A DNA stretch of 53,544 nt, from positions 1 to 53,544 of the forward strand of contig CAMWQU010000014.1 of assembly GCA_947176535.1 (NCBI GenBank), in the 5' to 3' direction. Made by a program: the position numbers and the translations under genes. The notes under the pieces were generated by a model that was given only the letters and a program-made list of their open reading frames with translations, did no database searches and had not been told where the DNA came from. Positions 42,897 to 50,760 of this stretch are shown in pieces (the first letter of the stretch is position 1; each line of letters starts with the position of its first letter). Origin of the DNA: an uncultured Prevotellaceae bacterium (GTDB lineage Bacteria; Bacteroidota; Bacteroidia; Bacteroidales; Bacteroidaceae).

Positions 42897-42930
42897 TTTT
42901 ATCTTAACGATATTGGTATTCAAGATAAAA
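42897..42930 (+). promoter_or_regulatory. candidate autoregulatory operator of the GNAT module
   Basis: TTTTATCTT (42897-42905) and AAGATAAAA (42922-42930) are perfect 9-bp inverted repeats, 16 bases apart. They bracket the putative -33 box and end 4 bases before the -7 element, a position typical of repressor sites in toxin-antitoxin operons. Confidence 0.6.
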
Positions 42931-42942
42931 TGTGTACCTTTG
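42912..42942 (+). promoter_or_regulatory. promoter of the putative antitoxin-GNAT operon
   Basis: ATTG (42912-42915), a 19-base spacer, TACCTTTG (42935-42942). The start codon at 42970 is 27 bases downstream. Confidence 0.65.
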
Positions 42943-42969
42943 TATAAAATTATCAAGAATAACCACAAA

Positions 42970-43143
42970 ATGGCAAGACCTATAAAAAACACTCCGGCTC
43001 TTTATGGCAAGGACGCTAAACGTTTTCTTGCCGAAATATCTGTACTTCCTTCAGTGGAAGAACGGAAACGTGAACATCTGCGTATTAAACGTAGCGTTAA
43101 TGATTTTATGTCCTTAGTAGCACAGTTTCAAGATAAGGAGTAA
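42970..43143 (+). CDS. small putative antitoxin (MARPIK-type protein)
   Basis: A 57-residue basic protein, MARPIKNTPALYGKDAKRF at the start, then a predicted charged helix (SVEERKREHLRIKRSVNDFMSLV). Short MARPIK... proteins of this kind are commonly seen in Bacteroidales upstream of small enzymes. It is not a recognisable DUF1778-type ribbon-helix-helix, the usual partner of GNAT toxins. It starts 27 bases after its promoter and ends 5 bases before the GNAT gene. The antitoxin role is inferred from gene order, size, the inverted repeat over the promoter and the partner's type. Confidence 0.65.
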   Translation: MARPIKNTPALYGKDAKRFLAEISVLPSVEERKREHLRIKRSVNDFMSLVAQFQDKE

Positions 43144-43148
43144 AAGAT

Positions 43149-43703
43149 ATGCAGAACCCATTCACCAGACTTGATCCTGATAAGGCGATTCCTGATTTTG
43201 ATTGTGGTGACGATGACTTAAATGAATTCTTTGCTGTTGATGCAACAAATTGGCAGAAAGAATTATTGACAGTGACTTACTATCTTCTGTTAGGTAACAA
43301 GGTCGCATTGTATTTTAGCTTAGCAAATGACAAGATTACAGCAAGCACTTTTCCAAAGGGCTTTTGGAGGAGAATAAAATCTAAATTCCCTCACCAAAAG
43401 CATCGCAGCGATTATCCGGCGGTAAAAATCGGACGATTCGCAGTTTCCACGGATTATCGCTGTAAGCCTGAACACTGGGGAAGTAAAGCAATGGATTTTA
43501 TCAAGAACTGGATGGTTACAGAGAATAAAACCGGATGCTGTTTCCTTACGGTTGATGCTTATCCCTCAGCCGTGCCTTTTTACCAAAAGAATGGTTTCAA
43601 ATTCCTTGGAGCGTCAGAAGAGAACCTATACAAAAAATATCAACAGGACAACAGTCGAAAAGAAACTATTGCGATGTATTTCTCATTGAAATCAATCGTA
43701 TAA
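43149..43703 (+). CDS. GNAT-family acetyltransferase, putative toxin
   Basis: A 184-residue protein. It begins with the sequence type seen in TacT/AtaT-like GNAT toxins (DFDCGDDDLNEFFAVDA, residues 16-32). The GNAT core strand VKIGRFAVSTDY and a divergent acetyl-CoA loop (KPEHWGSKAMD, about 106-116) follow. The C-terminal motif DAYPSAVPFYQKNGFKFLG contains Tyr145, the usual general acid. Such toxins acetylate the amino group of charged tRNAs and block translation. Lower G+C than the flanking genes suggests acquisition by transfer. A plain metabolic acetyltransferase cannot be excluded. Confidence 0.72.
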   Translation: MQNPFTRLDPDKAIPDFDCGDDDLNEFFAVDATNWQKELLTVTYYLLLGNKVALYFSLANDKITASTFPKGFWRRIKSKFPHQKHRSDYPAVKIGRFAVSTDYRCKPEHWGSKAMDFIKNWMVTENKTGCCFLTVDAYPSAVPFYQKNGFKFLGASEENLYKKYQQDNSRKETIAMYFSLKSIV

Positions 43704-43814
43704 AGAATATTCGCACCCCCCTGCAATTTACATTATAAAAGGAAGATAATGAGCAACCGCCTGATGAATCTTCAGACGATACTCATTTTATTCTTTCGTA
43801 CCGGGAAAATGTAA

Positions 43815-43844
43815 AAGAGGATACATCCCTTGATGTGTCCTCTT
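43815..43844 (-). terminator. terminator of the tRNA-Met gene
   Basis: Arms at 43815-43827 and 43832-43844 form a 13-bp stem (one T-G pair) with the 4-base loop CCTT. On the minus strand the stem is followed by TTTACATTTTC. It begins 6 bases after the tRNA's 3' end. Confidence 0.8.
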
Positions 43845-43849
43845 CTGTG

Positions 43850-43922
43850 TTGCGGAGATCCGACTCGAACGAATGACCTCCAGGTTATGAGCCTGGCGAG
43901 CTACCAACTGCTCCACTCCGCG
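43850..43922 (-). tRNA. tRNA-Met (CAT), initiator-like
   Basis: A 73-nt cloverleaf on the minus strand. The acceptor CGCGGAG/CTCCGCA leaves a C1-A72 mismatch, the hallmark of bacterial initiator tRNA. The anticodon loop is CTCATAA (CAT) and the T loop TTCGAGT. The anticodon stem is CCAGG/CCTGG, so the three pairs next to the loop are A-T, G-C, G-C rather than the classical three G-C pairs. CCA is not encoded. Its own promoter and terminator are present. Confidence 0.92.
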
Positions 43923-43938
43923 ATGTTCTTATCGGGTG

Positions 43939-43970
43939 CAAAGGTAAGGAGAAAAATCGGTATGACCAAA
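43939..43970 (-). promoter_or_regulatory. promoter of tRNA-Met
   Basis: On the minus strand: TTTG (43967-43970), a 20-base spacer, TACCTTTG (43939-43946), a perfect consensus match. The tRNA begins 16 bases downstream of the -7 element. Confidence 0.85.
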
Positions 43971-43990
43971 CATTTTGGTATAAAAATGTT
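43969..43990. promoter_or_regulatory. palindrome between the tRNA-Met and tetR promoters
   Basis: AACATTTT (43969-43976) and AAAATGTT (43983-43990) are perfect 8-bp inverted repeats around a 6-base centre. They touch the tRNA promoter's -33 box and lie upstream of the tetR promoter. Candidate binding site for the adjacent TetR-type regulator; chance is possible in an A/T-rich stretch. Confidence 0.35.
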
Positions 43991-44017
43991 GTTTGTGCCG
44001 TATCTTTCTCCTTTTCG

Positions 44018-44049
44018 TTTGTCGGATTGCACACTTTTACCTATCTTTG
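44018..44049 (+). promoter_or_regulatory. promoter of tetR-fabG-rluA
   Basis: TTTG (44018-44021), a 20-base spacer, TATCTTTG (44042-44049), a perfect consensus match. ATG 44085 is 35 bases downstream. Confidence 0.8.
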
Positions 44050-44084
44050 TGCCGATTTAGAAGTGCTTGAATAGTTACGTACAC

Positions 44085-44696
44085 ATGGCTGCCGTAAAGA
44101 CCCGAGATATGCTGATAGACGTTGCCCGCCGGCTGTTTGCCCGGAAGGGAGTGGAGGACACGACGATAAACGACATTGCCGTGGCTTCGGGTAAGGGACG
44201 CCGCACGCTGTACACCTATTTCAGGAACAAGGAAGAAGTGTTCTATGCCGTCATCGAGAACGAGATGGACCGCATGAGTCGCCGCCTGCTGCAGGTGGCC
44301 CAGAAAGACCTCGACTCGGAGGAGAAGCTCGTGCAGTTGGTCTACACCCATCTGAGTCTCATCCGGGAGGTGGTCATCCGCAACGGCAGTCTGCGTGCCG
44401 AGTTCTTCCGCGACATCTGGTTGGTGGAGAAAGTGCGCAAGCAGTTCGACCGGACGGAGGTGGACATCATCCGCAAGATTATCATGCAGGGCATTCGCCG
44501 GGGAGAATTGGACGTGACGAACATCCCCCTCTCGGTGGACATCATCCACGCCTGCATCAAGGGACTGGAGGTGCCTTACATCTACGGCCGTTTGGGGTCC
44601 AGTATCGCCTCCAGCCGCCCGTTGGTGAAGCAGGTCATCCATCGTGCCATGGCAAAGATAGACCGTCCGGACGAGGCGGCCGACTATAGGAAATAA
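44085..44696 (+). CDS. TetR/AcrR family transcriptional regulator
   Basis: A 203-residue cytoplasmic DNA-binding protein. The N-terminal TetR helix-turn-helix spans about residues 6-55: RDMLIDVARRLFARKGVEDT, then TTINDIAVASGKGRRTLYTYFRNKEEVFYAVIE. The C-terminal ligand domain is helical (RMSRRLLQVAQKDLDSEEKL...) with no assigned ligand. It is followed after 23 bases by fabG, so it may sense an acyl compound and control fatty acid or envelope lipid synthesis; this is inference from gene order. ATG 44085 was preferred to the upstream TTG at 44067. Confidence 0.87.
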   Translation: MAAVKTRDMLIDVARRLFARKGVEDTTINDIAVASGKGRRTLYTYFRNKEEVFYAVIENEMDRMSRRLLQVAQKDLDSEEKLVQLVYTHLSLIREVVIRNGSLRAEFFRDIWLVEKVRKQFDRTEVDIIRKIIMQGIRRGELDVTNIPLSVDIIHACIKGLEVPYIYGRLGSSIASSRPLVKQVIHRAMAKIDRPDEAADYRK

Positions 44697-44719
44697 AAAA
44701 CAACTTAAAAGTGAATATT

Positions 44720-45478
44720 ATGAAATTGTTAGAAGGAAAGACCGCGCTCGTCACGGGTGCGGCACGCGGAATCGGAAAGGCTATTGCCCTGAAGTTTGCC
44801 CAGGAGGGTGCCAACATCGCATTCACGGATCTGGTGCTGAACGACGACATGGCAGCCGGTCTGGAGGCCACACGGTGCGAGATTGAGGCCGTGGGCGTGA
44901 AGTGTCTGGCTTATGCCGGCGATGCCTCAAACTTTGCCGAGACCGAGGAGACGGTGAAGAAGATTAAGGAAGACTTCGGAAGCATTGATATTCTGGTGAA
45001 CAATGCCGGTATTACCAAGGACGGACTGATGCTGCGCATGAGCGAGCAGCAGTGGGATGCCGTAATCAACGTCAATCTGAAGTCCGCTTTCAACTTCATT
45101 CATGCCTGCGTGCCCGTCATGATGCGTCAGCGCGGCGGCAGCATCATCAACATGGCCAGCGTCGTGGGCGTACACGGCAACGCCGGTCAGGCCAACTATG
45201 CCGCCTCCAAGGCCGGCATGATTGCGCTGGCCAAGAGTGTGGCTCAGGAAATGGGGCCCAAGGGCATCCGTGCCAACGCTATAGCCCCCGGTTTCATCGA
45301 GACCGCCATGACGGCTGCTCTCTCCGATGAAATCCGTGAGGAGTGGAAGAAGAAGATTCCCTTGCGTCGCGGCGGACAGGTGGAGGACATTGCCAACACG
45401 GCACTCTATCTGGCCTGTGACCTCAGTTCGTATGTCAGCGGCCAGGTTATCCAGGTCGATGGCGGCATGAATATGTGA
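44720..45478 (+). CDS. fabG: 3-oxoacyl-ACP reductase FabG
   Basis: A 252-residue short-chain dehydrogenase. NAD(P)-binding motif TGAARGIG (residues 12-19), NNAG (94-97), catalytic Asn119, Ser147, Tyr160 and Lys164 (YAASK), and the C-terminal YVSGQVIQVDGGMNM typical of FabG. It reduces the 3-ketoacyl group on acyl carrier protein in fatty acid elongation. The stop codon TGA overlaps the ATG of the next gene (TGATG), suggesting translational coupling. ATG 44720 was preferred to the in-frame GTG at 44711. Confidence 0.92.
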   Translation: MKLLEGKTALVTGAARGIGKAIALKFAQEGANIAFTDLVLNDDMAAGLEATRCEIEAVGVKCLAYAGDASNFAETEETVKKIKEDFGSIDILVNNAGITKDGLMLRMSEQQWDAVINVNLKSAFNFIHACVPVMMRQRGGSIINMASVVGVHGNAGQANYAASKAGMIALAKSVAQEMGPKGIRANAIAPGFIETAMTAALSDEIREEWKKKIPLRRGGQVEDIANTALYLACDLSSYVSGQVIQVDGGMNM

Positions 45479-46155
45479 TGCCATCACCCCTTTACGAGGA
45501 CAATCACGTCATCATTGTCTCCAAACAGGTGGGCGAAATCGTGCAGGGCGATAAGACTGGCGACGAGCCCCTCTCGGAGACGGTGAAAGCCTATCTGAAA
45601 GAGAAGTACCGGAAGCCCGGCGAAGTCTTTCTCGGTGTGGTGCATCGGCTGGATCGGCCTGTCAGCGGTGTGGTGCTTTTCGCCCGCACGTCGAAGGCGC
45701 TGAGCCGCCTGAGCGAAATGTTCCGCACGCGCTCCGTGCGGAAAACCTACTGGGCCATTGTCGGGAATCAGCCTCCCAGCTCCGAAGGAACGCTCACGCA
45801 CTGGCTCACCCGCAACCCGAAGAACAATACGGCAAGGGCCTATGACCGCGAGGTGCCCGGTTCGAAGCAGGCCATACTCGACTATCGTGTCGTGGGCCGA
45901 AGCGACCGCTACTGGTTGCTGGAGGTGGACTTGCACACCGGACGTCACCATCAGATTCGCTGCCAACTGGCAAAAATGGGATGCCCCATCCGCGGCGACC
46001 TGAAATACGGTGCGCCCCGTTCCAATCCCGACGGTGGTATATCGCTCCACGCCCGGCGCATTGTCTTCGAGCATCCCGTTTCCCATCAGACCGTGGACAT
46101 CACGGCCCCCGTTCCCGACGAGCGTCTGTGGCAGACGATTACGCAGGGCTTGTAG
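45478..46155 (+). CDS. RluA-family pseudouridine synthase
   Basis: A 225-residue protein whose catalytic Asp59 lies in HRLDRPVSGVVLFARTSKA. Further family segments are RKTYWAIVGNQP, LLEVDLHTGRHHQIRCQLA and GDLKYGAP. It lacks an N-terminal S4 domain, as in the short RluA/RluC-like group. The target uridine (rRNA or tRNA) cannot be told from sequence. Its start codon overlaps the fabG stop by one base. A long hairpin follows at 46189. Confidence 0.9.
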   Translation: MPSPLYEDNHVIIVSKQVGEIVQGDKTGDEPLSETVKAYLKEKYRKPGEVFLGVVHRLDRPVSGVVLFARTSKALSRLSEMFRTRSVRKTYWAIVGNQPPSSEGTLTHWLTRNPKNNTARAYDREVPGSKQAILDYRVVGRSDRYWLLEVDLHTGRHHQIRCQLAKMGCPIRGDLKYGAPRSNPDGGISLHARRIVFEHPVSHQTVDITAPVPDERLWQTITQGL

Positions 46156-46188
46156 GATAACCGCCTCCCCTGCCTGCCGGTAACATAT

Positions 46189-46233
46189 ATGCTTCCCCCT
46201 CACTCCCGCAACGGAAGAGTGAGGGGGAAGTAT
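46189..46233 (+). terminator. long hairpin after the pseudouridine synthase gene
   Basis: A 14-bp perfect stem (46192-46205 with 46217-46230) around an 11-base loop, extended by a few weaker pairs on both sides. No T run follows, so it is either an imperfect terminator or a stabilising 3' structure. It ends 17 bases before the tamB -33 box. Confidence 0.65.
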
Positions 46234-46249
46234 GCTGAAAAGCATAGAA

Positions 46250-46281
46250 TTTGGAGATTGCGAAAAAAGGCCTTATCTTTG
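46250..46281 (+). promoter_or_regulatory. promoter of tamB-tamL
   Basis: TTTG (46250-46253), a 20-base spacer, TATCTTTG (46274-46281), a perfect match. The start codon ATG 46291 is 9 bases after the -7 element, so the leader is very short. The in-frame start at 46189 lies upstream of the promoter and is rejected. Confidence 0.8.
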
Positions 46282-46290
46282 TACCCTGTT

Positions 46291-49200
46291 ATGAAGCGAC
46301 CGAGAATGAAAATCCTTTGCCGGACGATAGCAGGGCTGTTGCTTACGCCCGTTCTTCTCTTCCTGCTGTTGGCCGTTCTGCTCTATGTTCCGCACGTTCA
46401 GAACCGGATAGCGCAGGCCGTGACGGCTTATGCCTCGGAACAGACGGGCATGGACATCCGTTTGGAGCGCGTCCGACTGAAGTTCCCGCTGGATTTGGAC
46501 TTGCAGCATTTCTCGGCCACCACGCCCCCCGATACCCTTGTGGCTGTGGAGCATCTGTTGGTAGACCTTGATTTCAGCCGCATTCTGAAAGGCGAGGTCG
46601 GGGTGGATGCCATCCGGTTGCAGGGTGGTGTCGTAGATACCCGCGACCTCATTGACGCCGTGACCGTAAAGGGGCGGATTGGCGAACTTTACGTCTCCGC
46701 GGCCTTGGACACGCTGGGGGCTCAAGGCGGAGGAGTCAGCCTGAAGACGCAGCGGGCTATGCTGACCGGCATACGCCTTGACGGGTGTGAGGTGGACATC
46801 GCGATGCGCGATACCACGGTCACCGATACCGCGCACTCGGAACCGGTGGCGTGGAGCATCGGGCTGCGCAACATAGAGGTGCGCCGGACGCGGCTGACTT
46901 TCCGCACGGCGGGCGACTCGCTTGTGGTGCGTGGCGGCGTGAAGCAACTTGTCGTCAGGGACGGGGATGTGAATCTTGGGGACGGCATTTACCGAATCGG
47001 CTGTTTCCGTCTGGATGCCGATACCGTCTGCTACGACAGTCTCGTTCTGCGGGATGTCGGTCTCGAAGCCCGTCGCCTGCTGGTGGACGATACTCACGTG
47101 CAGGTTCCCAATCTGCGTTTGACTACACCTTACAGTCAGCTCGACGGAAATGTCCGGCTCGACTGGACGGCACTGACGCCGCAGGAACGGGGTAACATTG
47201 TCGTGAATCTCGATGCCTCGGTCGGCCATCAGGATATTGCGGCACTTATAGGTGAGCGTTATCCGGTTCCGGGATTTCGTCTCTCGGTGGAAGCGGACGG
47301 AAATGTGGACAGCATTGCGCTGAACCGCTGCCAACTGACGGCGCAACCCTTGTTGGAGGCACGGGTGGAAGGCAGCGTCACCCATGTCTTGGAACCCGAG
47401 ACACTGGGGGCCGATTTGCAGTTGGATGTGCAGACTCACGACCTGAGCCGGCTCTATCGTCTTTTGGGTATCGGAGGCTCCCTTGCGCTCCCCCGGATGC
47501 ACCTGACCGGCGATGCGCACCTCCGCGACGGACGGTACACGACCGATTTACGTTTGCAGCAGGGACGGGGAAATGTCCGGCTGCAAGGAGGTTATCATGC
47601 GGACAGCGAGGCCTATGATGCGAAGTTGGACATCCGTGATTTGAATCTGCATGCCTTCCTGCCCAAGGATTCGTTACACGCCCTGACGGCCCGGGCCAAA
47701 GTGTCCGGCCGGGGTATGGAGATGGACTTGCGGAAGATGTGGGCGGAGGCAGACATCGACATCAACCATCTGCAATATGGTAAGAACAATATAGACAGTG
47801 TCCGGTTCAACGGCTATGTCCGGAAGGGAAACGGGCATGTGAGCCTATACAGCAATAATGAGGTGCTGCGGGCCGATGCCTGCGCCGATTTCCGCCTGAC
47901 GGAGGATGCGGCTCTGCCGCTCGCTGTGCGGAGAAAGAGGGACGTGAAGGACGAGGACGTAAGTTTCAGTCTGGGAATAAGCCACATCGACCTTTATGCC
48001 TTGGACCTTGTGGATAAGCCGTTTGCGGCCTCCATGCTGTTGCAGGCCGACGGCAGCAGCAATCTTCAGGACGCTCACGAAATGAAGGGGAGCATCAAGG
48101 CTGTGGAACTGAAGGTCTCCAAAGGTACGTTCTATCCCTCGGACATCGACATGGCACTGCTCATGACGCCCGACAGCATCTATGCCCGTCTGACTTCCGG
48201 AGACCTCGACCTGCAACTGGCCTCCTGTGAGGGATTGCAGCAGGTGGTGGAACGCGGAAACTGGCTCTATGAGGAAGCCATGCGGCAGTTTGACGCCCAC
48301 ACCATCGAACAGGATATGTTGAAACATCTGTTACCGCAACTGACGTTCCGGCTGAGCAGCGGCAACAAAAACACGATGGCCAAGATTATCGAGAGCATGG
48401 GGTATGATTACGAGCAGTTGCATATCGACCTCAGCAGCGACCCTGTGGCCGGCCTGAATGGCGCGGGGTATGTGCATCAGCTCAATACCGGAGCCGTGCT
48501 GATTGATACCATACAGTGGAATGTCTTTCAGGACTCCACCGGCGTGGTGCGGTTGGGCGGGCGCGTCAGGAACGGGCCGAAGAACAAGCAGGTTGTCTTT
48601 GAATCGAATATTTCTGCCGAACTTACTCCGGGAGGGGCCAATGCCGCCCTCGACTTTTACGATGCGGAGGGACGGAAGGGAGTGGATCTCGGTGCGCAGC
48701 TCTTTATGGAGGAGGATGGCTACCGGCTGCACCTGCATCCGCTGAATCCCATCATTGCTTACCGGAAGTTCACATTGAATGCCGATAACTTTATTACGCT
48801 GCATCACGACAACCGCATAGAGGCTTATATAGACCTGCTCGCAGACGACGGGACGGGCATAAAGCTCTATTCCACGCCCAATGAGGAGGCTTTGCAGGAT
48901 ATTACGTTGTCCGTTCACGATTTCAATCTGGGGGAACTGTCGGCGGTTCTTCCCTATATGCCTTCGGTGTCGGGAAGTCTGGCGGGAGATTTCCATCTGG
49001 TGCAGAACGAACAGAGCATGAGTGTGTTGGCGGATGCCAATGTGCAACGTCTGATTTACGAAGATGCGCCCATCGGCAATGTGGGCGTGAATGCGGTGTA
49101 TCTGCCTAATCCGGACGGTACGCACTATGTCGATGGCATTGTGAGCCTGAACGGCAGCGAGGTGATGACGTTGGCCGGAACTTATGGCACGGAGGGGGAA

Positions 49201-50760
49201 ACCATCGACGCCACGGCTGCGCTCAAACGTTTGCCGCTGGCCCTTGCCAACGGATTTGTTCCCGACGGAATGGCCGAACTGGCGGGCTATGTGACGGGCG
49301 AGATAGCCGTAACGGGAACGGTGGGCAGTCCGGTGCTCGACGGTGCCATTGCAACGGATTCGATGCGTCTCACGAGCAATATGTATAGCCTGAATCTGCG
49401 ATTCCCCGACGATACGATACGTGTGGAAAAGGGGCACCTCGATTTCAACCGGATAGAAGCCTACAGTACGGGGCGCAATCCGTTAGTACTGGACGGAACG
49501 ATAGATTTTAGCGACCTTAATCGTATCGGGCTCGACCTGAGCGTCTCTGCCCGGAATTTTGAGTTGATAAATGCTCCCAAGTCTCCCCGGGCGGTAGCCT
49601 ATGGCAAGGTGTATGTGAATGTGGAGTCTCGTCTGACGGGGACACTGGACGATATGGTGCTGCGTGGAAACTTAGGGGTGCTGGGGAATACGGATGTAAC
49701 CTATGTGCTCACTGATTCTCCGCTGACGGTGGAAGACCATCTGTCCGATTTGGTTACCTTCGCAGACTTCTCGGATACAACGACGGTGGAGGTCGTGAAA
49801 ACTTCGCCGCAGAACATAGATATGCAGATGGGCATAAGCATGGATCAGGCCGCGCAGGTGCATTGCCTGCTGAGTGCGGACGGTGCGAACTTCATCAATC
49901 TGGAGGGTGGGGGAGACCTCACCATGACCTATACCACGCAGGATGGAGTGCGGGGGTACGGGCGATATACCATCGTGCAGGGACTGATGAACTATTCGCT
50001 GATGGTGGTGTCACTGAAGAACTTCGCCATCCGGGATGGCAGTTTCGTGGAGTTTATGGGCGATGTCACCAATCCAAAACTGAACATCGTTGCTAATGAA
50101 CGGGTGAAGACCACCGTTTATGAGAATAATGTGCCCCGAAGTGTCAATTTCGATGTCGGCCTGAAAGTGTCGCAGACGCTTGAAAACATGGGACTGGAGT
50201 TTACCATCGAAGCACCGGGCGACCTGACGGTCAGCAATCAATTGGCCATGATGAGTACGGAGGAGCGTGGTAAGGTGGCTGTTACGATGTTGGCTACGGG
50301 CATGTATCTCACCGAAAGCGGTAACGGAACGAGCGGTTTCAGTGCCACCAATGCCTTAAACTCGTTCCTGCAGAATCAAATATCTCAGATATCGAATAAG
50401 GCCCTCTCCACGATAGATTTGAATATAGGCATTGATAATACGAACACGGCATCGGGAGCCACGCAGACGGATTACAGTTTCAGCTTTGCCAAACGTTTCT
50501 GGGGCAATCGCATCAGTCTCATCGTGGGCGGAAAGATAAGTTCGGGAAGCGAGGCGCAGAATACGAAACAGAGCATCATCGACAATGTCTCCATCGAGTA
50601 CCGCCTCGATAAGAGTGCCACACGATACGTGCGCCTCTATTATGATCGGGATACAGAGTCGTTGTTGGAGAACAATGTGATGGAAATGGGTGGCGGCGTT
50701 GTGTTCCGCAAGAAGAGTACACGACTGGGCGAGCTGTTTATGTTCAGAAAAGAAAAATGA
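46291..50760 (+). CDS. tamB: translocation and assembly module protein TamB
   Basis: A 1489-residue envelope protein. One N-terminal membrane anchor (about residues 8-33, ILCRTIAGLLLTPVLLFLLLAVLL) precedes a long beta-rich, AsmA-like body (IRLERVRLKFPLDLDL...; repeated short strands) and the C-terminal TamB/DUF490 domain (about 1150-1480; NGTSGFSATNALNSFLQNQIS, DYSFSFAKRFWGNRISLIVGGKISSG). TamB-type proteins form a hydrophobic groove spanning the periplasm and work with an Omp85 partner in lipid transport or outer-membrane protein assembly. The partner gene tamL follows with a 4-base ATGA overlap. An ATG at 46306 is an alternative start. Confidence 0.93.
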   Translation: MKRPRMKILCRTIAGLLLTPVLLFLLLAVLLYVPHVQNRIAQAVTAYASEQTGMDIRLERVRLKFPLDLDLQHFSATTPPDTLVAVEHLLVDLDFSRILKGEVGVDAIRLQGGVVDTRDLIDAVTVKGRIGELYVSAALDTLGAQGGGVSLKTQRAMLTGIRLDGCEVDIAMRDTTVTDTAHSEPVAWSIGLRNIEVRRTRLTFRTAGDSLVVRGGVKQLVVRDGDVNLGDGIYRIGCFRLDADTVCYDSLVLRDVGLEARRLLVDDTHVQVPNLRLTTPYSQLDGNVRLDWTALTPQERGNIVVNLDASVGHQDIAALIGERYPVPGFRLSVEADGNVDSIALNRCQLTAQPLLEARVEGSVTHVLEPETLGADLQLDVQTHDLSRLYRLLGIGGSLALPRMHLTGDAHLRDGRYTTDLRLQQGRGNVRLQGGYHADSEAYDAKLDIRDLNLHAFLPKDSLHALTARAKVSGRGMEMDLRKMWAEADIDINHLQYGKNNIDSVRFNGYVRKGNGHVSLYSNNEVLRADACADFRLTEDAALPLAVRRKRDVKDEDVSFSLGISHIDLYALDLVDKPFAASMLLQADGSSNLQDAHEMKGSIKAVELKVSKGTFYPSDIDMALLMTPDSIYARLTSGDLDLQLASCEGLQQVVERGNWLYEEAMRQFDAHTIEQDMLKHLLPQLTFRLSSGNKNTMAKIIESMGYDYEQLHIDLSSDPVAGLNGAGYVHQLNTGAVLIDTIQWNVFQDSTGVVRLGGRVRNGPKNKQVVFESNISAELTPGGANAALDFYDAEGRKGVDLGAQLFMEEDGYRLHLHPLNPIIAYRKFTLNADNFITLHHDNRIEAYIDLLADDGTGIKLYSTPNEEALQDITLSVHDFNLGELSAVLPYMPSVSGSLAGDFHLVQNEQSMSVLADANVQRLIYEDAPIGNVGVNAVYLPNPDGTHYVDGIVSLNGSEVMTLAGTYGTEGETIDATAALKRLPLALANGFVPDGMAELAGYVTGEIAVTGTVGSPVLDGAIATDSMRLTSNMYSLNLRFPDDTIRVEKGHLDFNRIEAYSTGRNPLVLDGTIDFSDLNRIGLDLSVSARNFELINAPKSPRAVAYGKVYVNVESRLTGTLDDMVLRGNLGVLGNTDVTYVLTDSPLTVEDHLSDLVTFADFSDTTTVEVVKTSPQNIDMQMGISMDQAAQVHCLLSADGANFINLEGGGDLTMTYTTQDGVRGYGRYTIVQGLMNYSLMVVSLKNFAIRDGSFVEFMGDVTNPKLNIVANERVKTTVYENNVPRSVNFDVGLKVSQTLENMGLEFTIEAPGDLTVSNQLAMMSTEERGKVAVTMLATGMYLTESGNGTSGFSATNALNSFLQNQISQISNKALSTIDLNIGIDNTNTASGATQTDYSFSFAKRFWGNRISLIVGGKISSGSEAQNTKQSIIDNVSIEYRLDKSATRYVRLYYDRDTESLLENNVMEMGGGVVFRKKSTRLGELFMFRKEK

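Larger units (their letters stand above)
42574..42969. other. intergenic gap, 396 bp, structure-rich
   Basis: Contents in order: terminator hairpin (42625-42657); a 7-bp hairpin AACCGGA/TCCGGTT with a 2-base loop (42686-42701); a run of 11 C (42716-42726); 22-bp tandem repeats (42742-42818); 31 bases of alternating pyrimidine-purine (42815-42845); a dyad ACGAAT/ATTCGT (42866-42883); and the promoter with inverted repeat of the toxin-antitoxin-like module. G+C content drops sharply after about 42846. Confidence 0.75.

Noticed and set aside
44067..44084. Upstream TTG start for the TetR regulator
   Set aside because: It would add six residues with no support; ATG 44085 fits the family's N terminus and promoter spacing.
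46189..46290. Longer N terminus for TamB
   Set aside because: It overlaps a long hairpin and the perfect-consensus promoter; the start at 46291 follows the promoter and precedes the membrane anchor.
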